A program made the position numbers and the translations under genes. Below are positions 1 through 11,664 of a stretch of DNA of 64,000 nt, one piece after another. The notes under the pieces were generated by a model that made no database searches, had not been told where the DNA came from, and worked only from the letters and a program-made list of their open reading frames with translations. The stretch's first letter is position 1; each line of letters opens with the position of its first letter. The DNA is from Neocallimastix lanati (nom. inval.) (lineage: Eukaryota; Neocallimastigomycota; Neocallimastigomycetes; Neocallimastigales; Neocallimastigaceae). Location: positions 418,501 through 482,500 of the forward strand of contig JACVTC010000080.1 in assembly GCA_016946835.1 (NCBI GenBank). The letters are read 5' to 3'.

Positions 1-695
1 CTATTATTATTCTTATTATTTCTATAATATTCATAAAAATTCATATATTAAATATGAATATTATTATTGGCTGGTTTTTTGTTGCACAACAAATCTTAAT
101 TATTATAAAATGTTTAAGAATTAGGGAAAAAAAAAAAAAAAAACATTTTAAAGTATAAGTCATTAGATTTTATCCTATTTTTTATTCACTTCTTTTTTAC
201 TTATTTTTCCTTTCCTTTTATTTTTTTTTTTTTTTTATTTTTTTTTTTTTATTTTATTTTATTTTATTTTCATTTTCTAAATTAAGCGATTATATTTTAA
301 ATATCTTCACTATAGTATATGAGAAGTAAAGGTGTATATTTAGTATTATCATATAACAAAAGTTTAATGAAATTAAAAAGAAAATTTAATATTATATTAA
401 AGAAAGTAATCAATATTTTTAGAATAAAATTTCAATAAATTAATAAATAATATTAGTTAAAAAATAATTAAAAGTTCTATATATATTTTTATTGTGGACA
501 ATATTAAGATGTTTAAATAAAATTTCATTAACATTTCAATACTGTATTAATAATTAATTTATATAATCTATATAATCAAAAATTACATAAAGCATTTTCA
601 TTAAACTTTTAAATTATTTGAAATAAAAAAAATTACAAATTATTAATTTTTATTTTTCTTATTTAATATTAATATTGTATAGATTATATTCAAAA
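1..695. other. AT-rich 5' flank, no gene seen
   Basis: This stretch lies upstream of the dockerin-bearing GH114 gene. It holds poly(T) runs near 219-260 and otherwise A+T-rich sequence with stop codons in all frames. The promoter of the downstream gene must lie here, but no element can be named with confidence. Confidence 0.6.
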
Positions 696-2343
696 ATGAA
701 GATAACATTATCAATATTTTTTTTTACTTTATTATTATTCATCAATAATATAAAGGCAATATGGTTACCTTCTCAAGATATGACATGGAATTATGTATTA
801 GGAAATGATATTGATGTGTAAGTTGATTAAATAATAAATTTACTTCTTTAATTTAAATACATTAATTGTAACAATTCAATGTTAAATGTTCTTATTTTTT
901 TAATTATTTTTTGTATGATATGTTATGCTATTAAATATAAATTTTTTAATTAATAACAATAATAAAATAATTAACTAATATAGAAATTCAGAAAAGGCCA
1001 ATGTTGTTGATATTGATATTAGAAAGAGTGAAACAAAAATAAAAAATCTTCAAAAAAAAGGAATAAAGGTAATTTGTTATTTCTCGGTTGGTACACTTGA
1101 AAGTTTTCGTGATGATTATCCACAATTTATTGCTGTTAAAGGCTTAGTACAGAATACATATGATGCATGGCCAGATGAAAGATGGTTAGATTTTCGTGTT
1201 GAAGGTATTAAACCATTACTTAAAAATCGAATGAAATTAGCTGTCAGTAAAAATTGTGATGCTATTGAAGTAGATAATTTAGATGGTTATCAAATGAAAG
1301 AAGTTAAAAGTTGGCCAAATCCATTAACTAAAAAAGATACAATAGTATTTGCGAAATGGTTATCTGCAACTGCTCATTCATTGGGTCTTTCTATTGGTTT
1401 AAAAAATGTACCTAGCTTAATTGATGAATTATCAAGTTATTATGATTTTGCTATTAATGAGGAATGTATTAAATATAATGAATGTTATTTATATAAAAAT
1501 TTCCTTAAAACTGGTAAAGCAGTTTTCGGCGTTACCTATTATGGATTAACTGAAAATAAGAATCAGTTATGTAAAAATTTGGATGGTCTCGGTATAAGTA
1601 TGATTGTTAAATCTGGTAAAAAATTAGAACAAAGTGGTATTGTATTTAAAGGTGAAAAGTATTGCGGTGTCAGTTTTAATTCTGCAATAAATACTTGTTT
1701 TTCTATTCCACTGGGATATCCTTGTTGTACTTCCACAAAAGAAGTTATTGATACAAATGAATATGGTACTTGGGGTATAGAAAATGGTGATTGGTGTGGA
1801 CTAAAAAAAGCCTCCAGTAGTAAAAGCAGTGCAAGTAGAGAAATAAATACTGGTAGTAGTAGCAGTGGTAGTAATAATAGTAGTAGTTCATGCTTTTCAA
1901 AATCTCTTGGTTTCCCGTGTTGTTCCTCCAAAAATAAAGATATTTATTTCACTGATGAAAAAGGTAATTGGGGTATTGAAAACGGTGAATGGTGTGGTAT
2001 ATCAGCAGCCATCAAAAATAATGCTTCTTGCTTTTCTAGTGCTCTCGGTATTCCCTGTTGTTCTTCCAAAAATGCAGAAATCTATTACAGTGACATTAAA
2101 GGTAATTGGGGTATTGAAAATGGAGACTGGTGTGGTATATCAGCAGCAAAGGTTAATAATTCCTGTTTTTCCGTTGCACTCGGTTTTCCATGTTGTTCAT
2201 CAAGTGCTACTGAAGTGTTCAGAGATAGTTATGGTAGTTGGGGTGTTGAATATGGTGAATGGTGTGGTATGTCCAAAGCAAAAACTTCAAGTAAGAAAAT
2301 AAAAGTTAAAACTGTTAAAGTAATAAAAACTAAAAAGAATTAA
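696..2343 (+). CDS. Secreted GH114-type glycosidase with four fungal dockerins
   Basis: Two exons, 696-817 and 984-2343, give 493 aa; the intron has a GTAAGT donor and a TAG acceptor after a CTAAT-like branch site. Residues 1-21 form a signal peptide (MKITLSIFFFTLLLF...). Residues about 24-270 match the GH114 (endo-alpha-1,4-polygalactosaminidase-like) TIM-barrel: CYFSVGT at 72, WPDERWLDFR, and EVDNLDGYQ with acidic residues E136, D138 and D141. Four fungal dockerins follow at about 279-313, 344-379, 390-425 and 435-469, each with CFS..LG.PCC and a terminal WG.E.G.WCG. A Ser-rich linker separates the first two, and the last 24 residues are Lys-rich. Known for the family: fungal dockerins tether enzymes to the cellulosome. 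Inferred: this enzyme cleaves galactosamine-type polysaccharide while docked. The start is the first ATG that gives a signal peptide; the paralogue at 5253-6553 has a first exon of the same 122 nt. Confidence 0.9.
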
Positions 2344-3001
2344 TTCAATCACACAAAAAAGAAAAAAAAATTAGTACAAAACAACAAAAAATATATATAT
2401 ATGTTTTCTAATATTGATGGTATTTAAAATAATTTATTATATTTATAGATATTTATTAATTAATTTTTATGATTAAACAAATAAAAAAAAAAAAAATTTT
2501 TTATATAATTATTTATATATTATTTTTTTAATATTTATTTGTATTTACTTTTTTTTTTTTTTTTTTTTTAATTTCATATACTCATTTAATTATAATTAAA
2601 ATAGAATTAATATTTTTATTTAACCTATATACTTTTAATGTAAATAATATATTTTTATTTTTATGAAATATTATGACCAAACTCTTTTGTAGAGATACCA
2701 TTATAATAATAATTTTAATATTAGCAATTACAAGAATCAAAAGTTTAAGAAAAAAATAGAAAATTTTGTTTTGGTTTATTTGAATTTTAAATTTATATTA
2801 TATGTTTAAATTTATATTTTAAAGTTAATTTTGAAAAATATAAAAAAAAAAAAAAAGAAATAGAAACTGCTTTTTTTTATTTGAATTTTAAATTTATATT
2901 AATTTGTACGTTAATTTTGAAAATACAAGAACATTATTTTTAAGAAATAACCCAACTACTCAAACTCAATTTATGCAGCCCTATAATATACTAACGCATG
3001 T

Positions 3002-3048
<47 letters not shown>

Positions 3049-3068
3049 GTTTTTTATAATGAACTTTT

Positions 3069-3403
3069 TCATGTTCATATATTATTATATATATAATATA
3101 AAAACTATTCAATAAGCAATGAATTAATATATATATTATATGTAGAAAAAATTATGAAGTTATTAGGAAAAAAAAAAAAAAAGAGCTACTGAAGAAAAGG
3201 ATTAAATCAATTATTATAATAATTTCATGTTCATTATATTATATTATATTATATTATATTATTATATATATAATATAAAAACTATTCAATAAGCAATGAA
3301 TTAATATATATATTATATGTAGAAAAAATTATGAAGTTATTAGAAAAAAAAAAAAAAAAAAGAGCTACTGAAGAAAAGGATTAAATCAATTATTATAATA
3401 ATA
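3069..3403. repeat. Tandem duplication, about 155-180 bp unit
   Basis: Copy one runs about 3069-3223 and copy two about 3224-3403. Both share the TCATGTTCAT start, AACTATTCAATAAGCAATG, a poly(A) run and GAGCTACTGAAGAAAAGG. Copy two carries extra ATATT units. Copies are nearly identical, so the duplication is recent. Confidence 0.85.
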
Positions 3404-3411
3404 AATTTTAA

Positions 3412-3618
3412 CTCTTCCCATTTATTGATGATAACTCTTTATGGATTATTACTATTATTATCGTTGACGATCTTGATAACTATAAGTCTAATGGTATACA
3501 AATTGATTATTGTTTAAAAAAAACTAATCATAATAAGTATAACATTAGTAAGGCATTCTGTGAAATCGGGATAGAAGATTCTCTAGAAACTCATTATTGT
3601 TATTATTTATTATTATAA
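3412..3618 (+). pseudogene. Unidentified coding-like fragment
   Basis: An open stretch of 68 codons ends at TAA 3616-3618. It begins directly after a stop and has no ATG near its start. Its peptide has mixed, non-repetitive composition (for example ISKAFCEIGIEDSLETHYC), unlike the poly-Ile/Leu translations of the surrounding DNA. It may be an exon remnant or chance. No family was recognised. Confidence 0.2.
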
Positions 3619-3746
3619 ATTATTATTAAATTATTATTTCATTACCATATTATTTAATATTAAATTATATATTTATAATAAAATGTTATTTAAAAAAAAA
3701 ATAACATTTTATTATATAAACTACTAAACCAAAAAATTAATATTAT

Positions 3747-3852
3747 AAAATTTAATAATTCATTTATACAAATATTAAGAACACATTCATATAAAATTAA
3801 AATTTAATAATTCATTTATACAAATAATAAGAACACATTCATATAAAATTAA
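3747..3852. repeat. Tandem duplication, 53 bp unit
   Basis: Two adjacent copies of a unit containing TTTAATAATTCATTTATACA and AAGAACACATTCATATAAAA differ at about one base. Confidence 0.7.
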
Positions 3853-4094
3853 CAATTTTATACTTCATTTATATAAATAATAATAAATGTATTATATAGA
3901 TAATAAAAAATACATTCATTTAATATATATATATTTCATTTTTTTTTTTTTATTTTTAATATATATATATATTTCATTTTTTTTTTTTTTATTTTTTTAT
4001 TATTTTATATAAAACTGCATTAAAATATATTATTTATTTATTTTATATATAACTGTATTAAATTAAATTTATATTTTTCTTTATTTTTTTTTTT

Positions 4095-4870
4095 ACAGAT
4101 AAAAAACACATATATAGATAGTAAAAAAACACATTCATGTAAAAAAATATACATATATATATATAATTTTTTTTATCTATTATTTTATATTTAACGGTAT
4201 TAAATTATATTAAATGATAAATTATTTTATATTAGACCTTTTTTTTTTTTTTTTTTTTTTATATATATTTTTTTTTTTTTTTTTTTCTTTATTTTTTTTT
4301 TACAGATAAAAAACACATATATTGATATAATTTTTTTTTATTTTTTTTTTTCTTTATTTTTTTTTTTACAGATAAAAAAACGCATATATGGATATAATTT
4401 TTTTTTATTTTTTTTTTTTTTCTTTATTTTTTTTTTTACTTTTTTTTTATTATAATTTCTAATATATTTAATATTTTACCATTTTATAATCTATTTAATG
4501 TTTATCTTTTTTTTTTTTTTAATAAAAATACATTTCATTTATATATTTTATATATTTTTAATAAAATATACTCATATATAAATATATTGTATAATTTTAT
4601 TTTGATTTTATTTTTTATTTTATAAAATTTTACAGATAAAAAACGCATATATAGATATAATTTTTTTTTTATTTTTTTTTTCTTTATTTTTTTTTTTACA
4701 GATAAAAAACGCATATATAGATATAATTTTTTTTTTATTTTTTTTTTTTTTTTCATTATTTTTTTTTTACAGATAAAAAACGCATATATAGATATAATTT
4801 TTTTTTTATTTTTTTTTTTTTTTTCATTATTTTTTTTTTACAGATAAAAAACGCATATATAGATAGTAAA
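4095..4870. repeat. Seven-copy ACAGATAAAAAACGCATATA repeat
   Basis: The motif ACAGATAAAAAA(C/A)(G/A)CATATAT, followed by a poly(T)-rich tract, occurs at about 4095, 4301, 4368, 4631, 4698, 4769 and 4840. The last three units are regularly spaced by about 70 bp. The run overlaps the larger segment duplication. Confidence 0.75.
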
Positions 4871-4984
4871 AAACACATTCATGTAAAAAAAATATACAAA
4901 TATATATATATAATTTTTTTTTATCTATTATTTTATATTTAACTGTATTAAATTATATTAAATGATAAATTATTTTATATTACA

Positions 4985-5027
<43 letters not shown>

Positions 5028-5088
5028 TTTTTATTATAATTTCTAATATATTTAATATTTTACCATTTTATACTCTATTTAATGTTTA

Positions 5089-5121
<33 letters not shown>

Positions 5122-5236
5122 AAAATACATTTCATTTATATATTTTATATATTTTTAATAAAATATAATAAATATACTCATATATAAATATATTGTATAA
5201 TTTTATTTTGATTTTATTTTTTATTTTATAAAATTA
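4126..5236. repeat. Segmental duplication flanking the repeat
   Basis: A block of about 370-500 bp at about 4126-4633 recurs at about 4867-5236. Shared landmarks in order are CACATTCATGTAAAAA, TTAAATGATAAATTATTTTA, ATTTTACCATTTTATA and TTGTATAATTTTATTTTGAT. The right copy abuts the stop codon of the minus-strand GH114 gene, so that gene's 3' region has been duplicated or rearranged. Confidence 0.75.
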
Positions 5237-5252
5237 CACTAAAATAAGATTT

Positions 5253-6553
5253 TTAAATCTTTTTAACTATTTTTTTAGTAACAACCTTCTTAACAACCTT
5301 TATTTTTTTACTAGCAGCTGTTTTGGTAGTAGTAGCCTTAACAGAAGGTTTTACCGAAGTAGTGACTTTTTTGGATGTAGTAACCTTCTTAGAAGTGGTA
5401 ACTTTCTTGGAAGTCTTTTTAGTGGAACTAACCTTTTTAGTAGTGGTTACTTTTTTGTTGGTAGTTACTTTTTTGGTAGTAGTGGTTACTTTTTTAGTGG
5501 TGGAAACTTTGGATCCTGGCTTAACCGCAACACCAACAGCATTACTAAAACTACTACCACAATGAACTTTTCCATCAAAAGTAGTACCTTCTTGAACTAA
5601 CTTAGAACCTTCCTTAACAATCATACTCATACCAAGACCACTTAAATTGTTACATAAATCTTTCTTATTCTTGGCCAAACCTTTGTAAGTAACACCAAAT
5701 ACTGCCTTACCAGATTTAAGGAAATTATTGTAAAGATAACATTCATTATGATTGGCACATTCTTCATTGATAGCAAAATCGTAATAATCAGCTACATCAT
5801 CAATAATACCTACAACATTCTTTAAACCAATAGAAAGACCTAAAGAATGGGCAGTACTACCTAACCATTTAGCAAACTTAATGGTATCAGCTTTAGTAAT
5901 TGGATTTTTCCATTTCTTTACGATATCCATTTGATAGGCATCTAAATTATCAACTTCAATACCATCACATTTTTTGCTTACAGCTATCTTCATACGGTTT
6001 TTAATTAAAGGTTTTAAACCTTCAACACGGAAATCGAGCCATCTTTCATCTGGCCAATCATCATATACTTCCTTTACTAAACCTTTAACTTTCATATATT
6101 GATCATAGTCATCACGAAAGTCTTCTAAAGTACCAGCAGAGAAGTAACATATAACTTTAATACCAGCATTATGAAGTTTTTGTATTTTTTCAGCACTTTT
6201 TCTGACATCAATATCAACTGCTTTTGCAGTTTCAATAGAACTATTTTATATTTATAAAATTTAATCAAAAAAAATATATATATATTTAATATCTCCATTG
6301 TTTTAAAATAAAATATGCATAGTTGTAAAATAGAATATATAAAAATAATTTAAAATTTAATCTAACTACAAAAAAAAAAAATTATTTAAAAACAGATAAA
6401 TATATTAATATATTATTTTAATAATACTTACATATCAACGTCATGACCTAAAACATAATTCCAAGTGGTTTTTGGAGTAGGTTTCCATCTTGCTTCGACA
6501 TTATTAGCAAATAATAATGAACATAAAGCAATGACTGGATATAAAAACTTCAT
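5253..6553 (-). CDS. Secreted GH114-type glycosidase with Lys/Thr-repeat tail
   Basis: The minus-strand exons are 6553-6432 and 6240-5253, giving 369 aa; the intron has a GTAAGT donor and TAG acceptor. Residues 1-21 form a signal peptide (MKFLYPVIALCSLLFANNVEA). The catalytic part (about 22-279) aligns residue for residue with the paralogue at 696-2343, including EVDNLD with E136 and D138, and the intron falls in the same codon. There is no dockerin. Residues about 280-369 are instead a cationic tail of KKVTT, KKVSS and TKTAASKK units. The final SKKIKV plus Lys-rich end resembles the end of the dockerin-bearing paralogue. Inferred: a free or wall-bound form of the same enzyme, with the tail acting as an extended or polyanion-binding anchor. 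What the tail binds cannot be told from sequence. Confidence 0.88.
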
Positions 6554-8404
6554 TTTAATTATATTTATATTAAATTATTAATTTATTATTAGGTTAAATT
6601 TATATATATATATTTACAAATGACTTTAAATTATTATTATTTATATTTAAAGATAATATCTTTCGTTTTTTAAAATGAATTTTTTATAATTTAATTCTTC
6701 TGTTTTTAAAAATAAATAAATTATTATTATTTATTTGAAAAGATAATATCTTTCGTTTTTAAAAAATTAATTTTATTTGAATTTAAATATTTATTCTTTA
6801 AATTTATTGTTATTAATATTTTGATTGAAATATTTATAATAATATTTCTATTTTTTTTTCTTATTTTGCTATTTATATATATATATTTTTTTTGAAATAT
6901 TTATTATATTTCTAAATTACTATTTTTTATAGTTAAAACTTATCTACAATTTTATCAAAAAATTCAATAAATAAATTTTTAACTATATAAAATATATTTT
7001 TACTATTATTTTATAAGATGATATATTATTATATAAAACTTTGTCTTAAATTTTACTTTTTCGATACTTTTGTAAAGATTTTATACAAAAAAAATTTTTT
7101 TTTTAAAAAAAAATTTTTAAAATAAAAATAATCTGGAATAAAAATTATAAATAAAAATTAAGTTTCACAAATATATTAACCAATGATTTTCGAATATATA
7201 TTCATTGGTAAATGAATAATAAAAGTTCTTTTTTTTTTTTTTTTTTTTGTTTGTAAATATATATATATATTAATATTAAATTAATCTTAAAACATTAATT
7301 TTTTCAACTGATAATTAATTAATTATTGTTTTTTAAAATATTTAATAATTAATTATTTAATTTATATATAACACTCTTTTATTAAACGTAATATAAAATG
7401 TAATATATAAAAATTATTTAATATATAAGTATTACTAATTTACTATTATTAAAATTATTAAAAAATTAAAATTATTAACTATTAATATTTATTTTAATAA
7501 TTCTTTAAATATTAGTTATTCTTTAAATAAATTTAATATTGTTATTTATTATTAATCAAATATTATTTAGTAAATATTATCTAATTATAATAATAAAATA
7601 TTTAATGTTTTTAAATAATATGTAAAAAAAAATAATAAATTATAGTTATTTTAAAAAAAAAAAAAAGTTATAATAAATTATTGGCAATTCATAAAGAAAA
7701 TACATATACATATATATATATTGAACTTGAATTTTAATTCAAAAGTTTATTCATGACCAAAACGATCAATTAAATTATATATATATATATAAACACATAT
7801 ATATGTATAAAAAAATATCAAAAATCAACTGCTCCACTTAACAAAGAATGATAATTAAAAATCTCAAATTGTTGTTATTTTAATACTTTAATGAAAATAT
7901 AATAATTGAAAAGTGAAAAACATCAATGAAAATAGAATAATTGAAAAATGTGAAACTTTATTAATTTTCATATTTTTCAATTATTCTATTTCCATTAAAT
8001 ATATAAAAATCTTATTTTGTTATTTTCCTCTTTCATAAATTTAAATATTTAATAATTACAAAATTATAAATATTAATAAATATTAATATAAATTGATATA
8101 TATATAATTGATAAATATATTTAATGATAACGGCTTCTTTTGTGACAATTTATAATTAAATATAAAAATAAATAAATATATAAATAAAATAATAATAATA
8201 ATAATAATAATAAAAACCTGATATTAATTCTTGAATAATTGTTAATTTATAAATTATGATAATCATTCTATGTTTCAAATATGCATATATATATATATAA
8301 ATTATTTTAATTTTGTCATAAATAAAAAATTATAAACTTAAAAAAATAAAAATAATAAAGTAAATTTTATTATTTTTAAAAAAATAAAATAATGTAAAAA
8401 AAAA

Positions 8405-8690
8405 TAAAATTAATAAATAAATAAAATAAATAAATAAATAAAATAAATAAATAAATAAAATAAATAAATAAATAAAATAAATAAATAAATAAAATAAATA
8501 AATAAATAAAATAAATAAATAAATAAAATAAATAAATAAATAAAATAAATAAATAAATAAAATAAATAAATAAATAAAATAAATAAATAAATAAAATAAA
8601 GAAATAAATAAAATAAAGAAATAAATAAAATAAATAAATAAATAAAATAAAGAAATAAATAAAATAAAGAAATAAATAAAAACTTTATTA
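8405..8690. repeat. 17-bp minisatellite of AAAT units
   Basis: The unit AAAATAAATAAATAAAT is repeated almost perfectly, then degenerates into AAAGAAATAAAT variants at the right end. Its minus-strand translation gives a long Tyr/Ile/Leu/Phe open frame that is an artefact of the repeat. Confidence 0.9.
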
Positions 8691-8847
8691 TATAAATTAA
8701 AATAAAAAATAAAATAAATAAATATAAATAAAATAAATAAATAAAAACTTTATTATATTTAATATATTTAATAATACAAATTATTTTATTATTTTCAAAA
8801 AAAAAAAAAAAAAATAAATAAAAAATAAAAAATAAAAAAATAAAAAT

Positions 8848-8880
<33 letters not shown>

Positions 8881-8886
8881 ATAAAA

Positions 8887-8923
<37 letters not shown>

Positions 8924-9077
8924 AAAAATTTTATTATATTTAATATATTTAATAATACAAATTATTTTAAATAAGTATATTATTAACCATTAGAATATAT
9001 ATTTAAAAAAAAATTTTTTTTTTTTGGTTCGTTTGCTTGTATATTTGTTGGTATTTTTATTTTCATTATGATTATTA

Positions 9078-9168
9078 TTTTTGGAAGAATATATATATAT
9101 TTTGTTATGTGTTAATTTTATATATATATTCTTCCAATAATAATAAACACATAACAAAATATATATGG
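9078..9168. repeat. Inverted repeat (hairpin)
   Basis: TTGGAAGAATATATATATAT with TTTTGTTATGTGTT is mirrored by ATATATATTCTTCCAA and AACACATAACAAAA. The arrangement is interleaved, so alternative hairpins are possible. Confidence 0.6.
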
Positions 9169-10176
9169 AAATAATATATTTTTTTTTAGTTTTATTTTTT
9201 TAAATTTTTAATATTTTCAATATAATTATTTTAATAGTTTAATATTTTGTTAATACTATTTTAATATCTCAATACTATCTTAAATCATATAAAATATTAA
9301 ATCATCTTTTTTGCTTTTTTTATTATTATTATTATTATTATCATTATTATATGTTTGTAAATATCAAAAATATAAATTAATAAATACATAATATACTATA
9401 TATGGAAATTATGATTATATTTTTTATTTTTTATTTATTAATATTTTTTTTCCAATAATTTTAACAATATAAATATTTATTTATCCAATAATAATCATGT
9501 AAATGCATTAATTGAATAATATTCCAAAACTTGTGATAAATACTATTGTATATTCAATATAAATAGTTTATATTATTTATCATTAATAGAACTTAATGTA
9601 TTTATATATAAAATTTAATATAAAAATTTAATTATTGTTTATAAATAAATTTTAATTTACTATAATAGTATTTATTATTTTTAATTAAATCACTTTTTAA
9701 TATAGAATTATTAACATGTTATTAACTTTAAATTACTATCATTAAGTTCATGTTTCACAATTAATAGTTTAATTAACATTTTGTAATTAATTTAATTAAT
9801 TTTAGTTTTATTTTATAAACTTATTTTCTAATTATTTGTTTATTAATAAATTAAATATTAATTCTTCATTTACATAAATAAAATTAATTTCATGTTTTTT
9901 CATTTCATATATTTTTAATATAAATTTATGTAATTATATAAAAGTTTAACTTTTTAATATAATAAAATCAACTTATTTTAAAATTTCAATTTATATAAAC
10001 TTTATTTTTTTATTAATTTGGATGAAAATAATTTTTTATTTTAATGATTAAATTAAAAAATAATTTTAAAAAAAGAACAAAAAAACAAATAAAAATTTTT
10101 AAAAATGCAGAATATGGTTAATTAACTTGTTATATGACACTTCCATATATTATTATATAAAAATTTTATTATATTA

Positions 10177-10370
10177 GTTATTATTTGTTTATGTTTATAT
10201 TCCGATTAAATATAAACAATTTTATGTAATAATATATCTGTTCTTTATAGCAAAAACTGCACTCTATTGTAAAAACTTAAATATTTAATTATTATTTGTT
10301 TATATTCCGATTAAATATAAACAATTTTATGTAATAATAAATTTGTTCTCTATAACAAAAATTATAGTTA
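10177..10370. repeat. Direct duplication, about 75 bp unit
   Basis: Both copies contain ATTCCGATTAAATATAAACA followed by ATTTTATGTAATAATA and a TGTTCT(T/C)TATA block. The first is at about 10177-10256 and the second at about 10288-10367. Confidence 0.7.
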
Positions 10371-10388
10371 ATTCTCAACTATTATTTT

Positions 10389-10489
10389 TGTTATAGAGTT
10401 AATTCTTAACTATATTTATTTATTACTTATATATAAAAATAGTACTAGTAATAAATAAATATAGTTAAGAATTAACTCTATAAGTAACA
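10389..10489. repeat. Long hairpin with 38-bp arms
   Basis: The left arm contains TATAGAGTTAATTCTTAACT and the right arm AGTTAAGAATTAACTCTATA, an exact reverse complement over a longer span. The loop is about 25 bp. It could be a MITE remnant. Confidence 0.75.
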
Positions 10490-11090
10490 AAGTATTTAGA
10501 ATATGTATTGACTATTATATATATATCATTTTAAGGAATAATTTATTATTTTTTATTAATTTTTTTTTATTATTTTATTTTTTAATTTTATTTTTTTATT
10601 TTTTATTATTTTTTATTTACTACTTTATTATTTTTTATTTTATTTTATTTTTTTTATTTTATTTTTTTTATTATTTTTTATTTTATTTTTTTTATTATTT
10701 TTTTTATTTTATTTTTTTTATTTTTTTTTTTTATTTTATTTTTTTATTTTATTTTTTAAAGTGATTATATTATTAATAATTTATATTTATGTATATCTAT
10801 ACATAAAATTAAAATTTTAAACTTTTATATTATTAAAAAAATTTTTTAATCGCTTTTATTAATTAAATTACTAATAAGAAAAAATTAAAAATTAACATTT
10901 TAAACTTTTGTATTATTAAAAAAAATTTTTTAAAAAAATTTTTTAAATCACTCTTATTCATTAATTAAATTACTAATAAAAAAATTAAAAATTAACATAT
11001 AAAAAAATATAAAACATGAATAAAAAAATAGTTTTATAATACTAATAAATGTAATTATTTTTAAAATACGAAACTAGATTTTTAATTATT

Positions 11091-11366
11091 TATATTATTT
11101 ATATTACATAAAAACATTTTCTGTTAAGAAAAATAAAACTATGTAAAAAATAAACTGTATGATGCTATAAATGTAAATATGATATAAATATTATGTATAT
11201 TGATTAATAAAAAATATTAAATAATATATTTATATTATTTATATTACATAAAAACATTTTCTGTTAAGAAAAATAAAACTATGTAAAAAATAGACTGTAT
11301 GATGCTATAAATGTAAATATGATATAAATATTATGTATATTGATTAATAAAAAATATTAAATAATA
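11091..11366. repeat. Tandem duplication, 140-bp unit
   Basis: Two near-identical copies start at 11091 and 11231. Both contain CATTTTCTGTTAAGAAAAAT and GACTGTATGATGCTATAAAT or its one-base variant. Confidence 0.85.
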
Positions 11367-11483
11367 TTATTTAAGTATATATAAATTATTTGTCATGTTT
11401 CATTTTTCTAAGTGGCTTGTTGATATTATAAATGAATAAAAAATAAATAATAAAAATAAAAAAATAAAAAAAATTAATAAAAA

Positions 11484-11664
11484 TAAAATATCATAGATTA
11501 AAATAAAATATATATTAAAAATAAAGACTTACTTTGTGTTTTAATTTTTTATTTTTTTATATTTTATAAAAATAAAAAAATAAGAAAAATAAAAATTACA
11601 CAATTAATACACAAAATAAGTCTTTATTTTAATATATATTCAATTTTAATCTATGATATTTCAT
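11484..11664. repeat. Inverted repeat, arms of about 60-70 bp
   Basis: The left arm has ATATCATAGATTAAAATA and AATAAAGACTTACTTTGTGT. The right arm has the complementary ACACAAAATAAGTCTTTATT and TTTTAATCTATGATAT. This is a palindromic unit of about 180 bp with a poly(A/T) centre, MITE-like in shape. Target-site duplications were not resolved. Confidence 0.7.

Larger units (their letters stand above)
2344..5252. other. Repeat-rich spacer between the two GH114 3' ends
   Basis: No intact gene is visible. The spacer holds long poly(T) runs (for example 3003-3047), tandem duplications and one short coding-like fragment, listed separately. Both flanking genes end into it, so it contains two 3' untranslated regions and terminators. 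Confidence 0.6.

Noticed and set aside
1563-2302. Open frames on the minus strand and in the second plus frame over the dockerin region
   Set aside because: They are shadows of the dockerin repeats; only the frame with conserved PCC and WCG motifs is protein-like.
4535-4756. Lys/Ile-rich minus-strand open frame
   Set aside because: It is a translation of the ACAGATAAAAAACGC and poly(T) repeats.
5323-5565. Plus-strand Val/Thr-rich open frame
   Set aside because: It is the antisense of the Lys/Thr repeat tail of the GH114 gene.
8410-8922. 170-codon hydrophobic minus-strand frame
   Set aside because: It arises wholly from the AAAT minisatellite and poly(A); no varied codon use.
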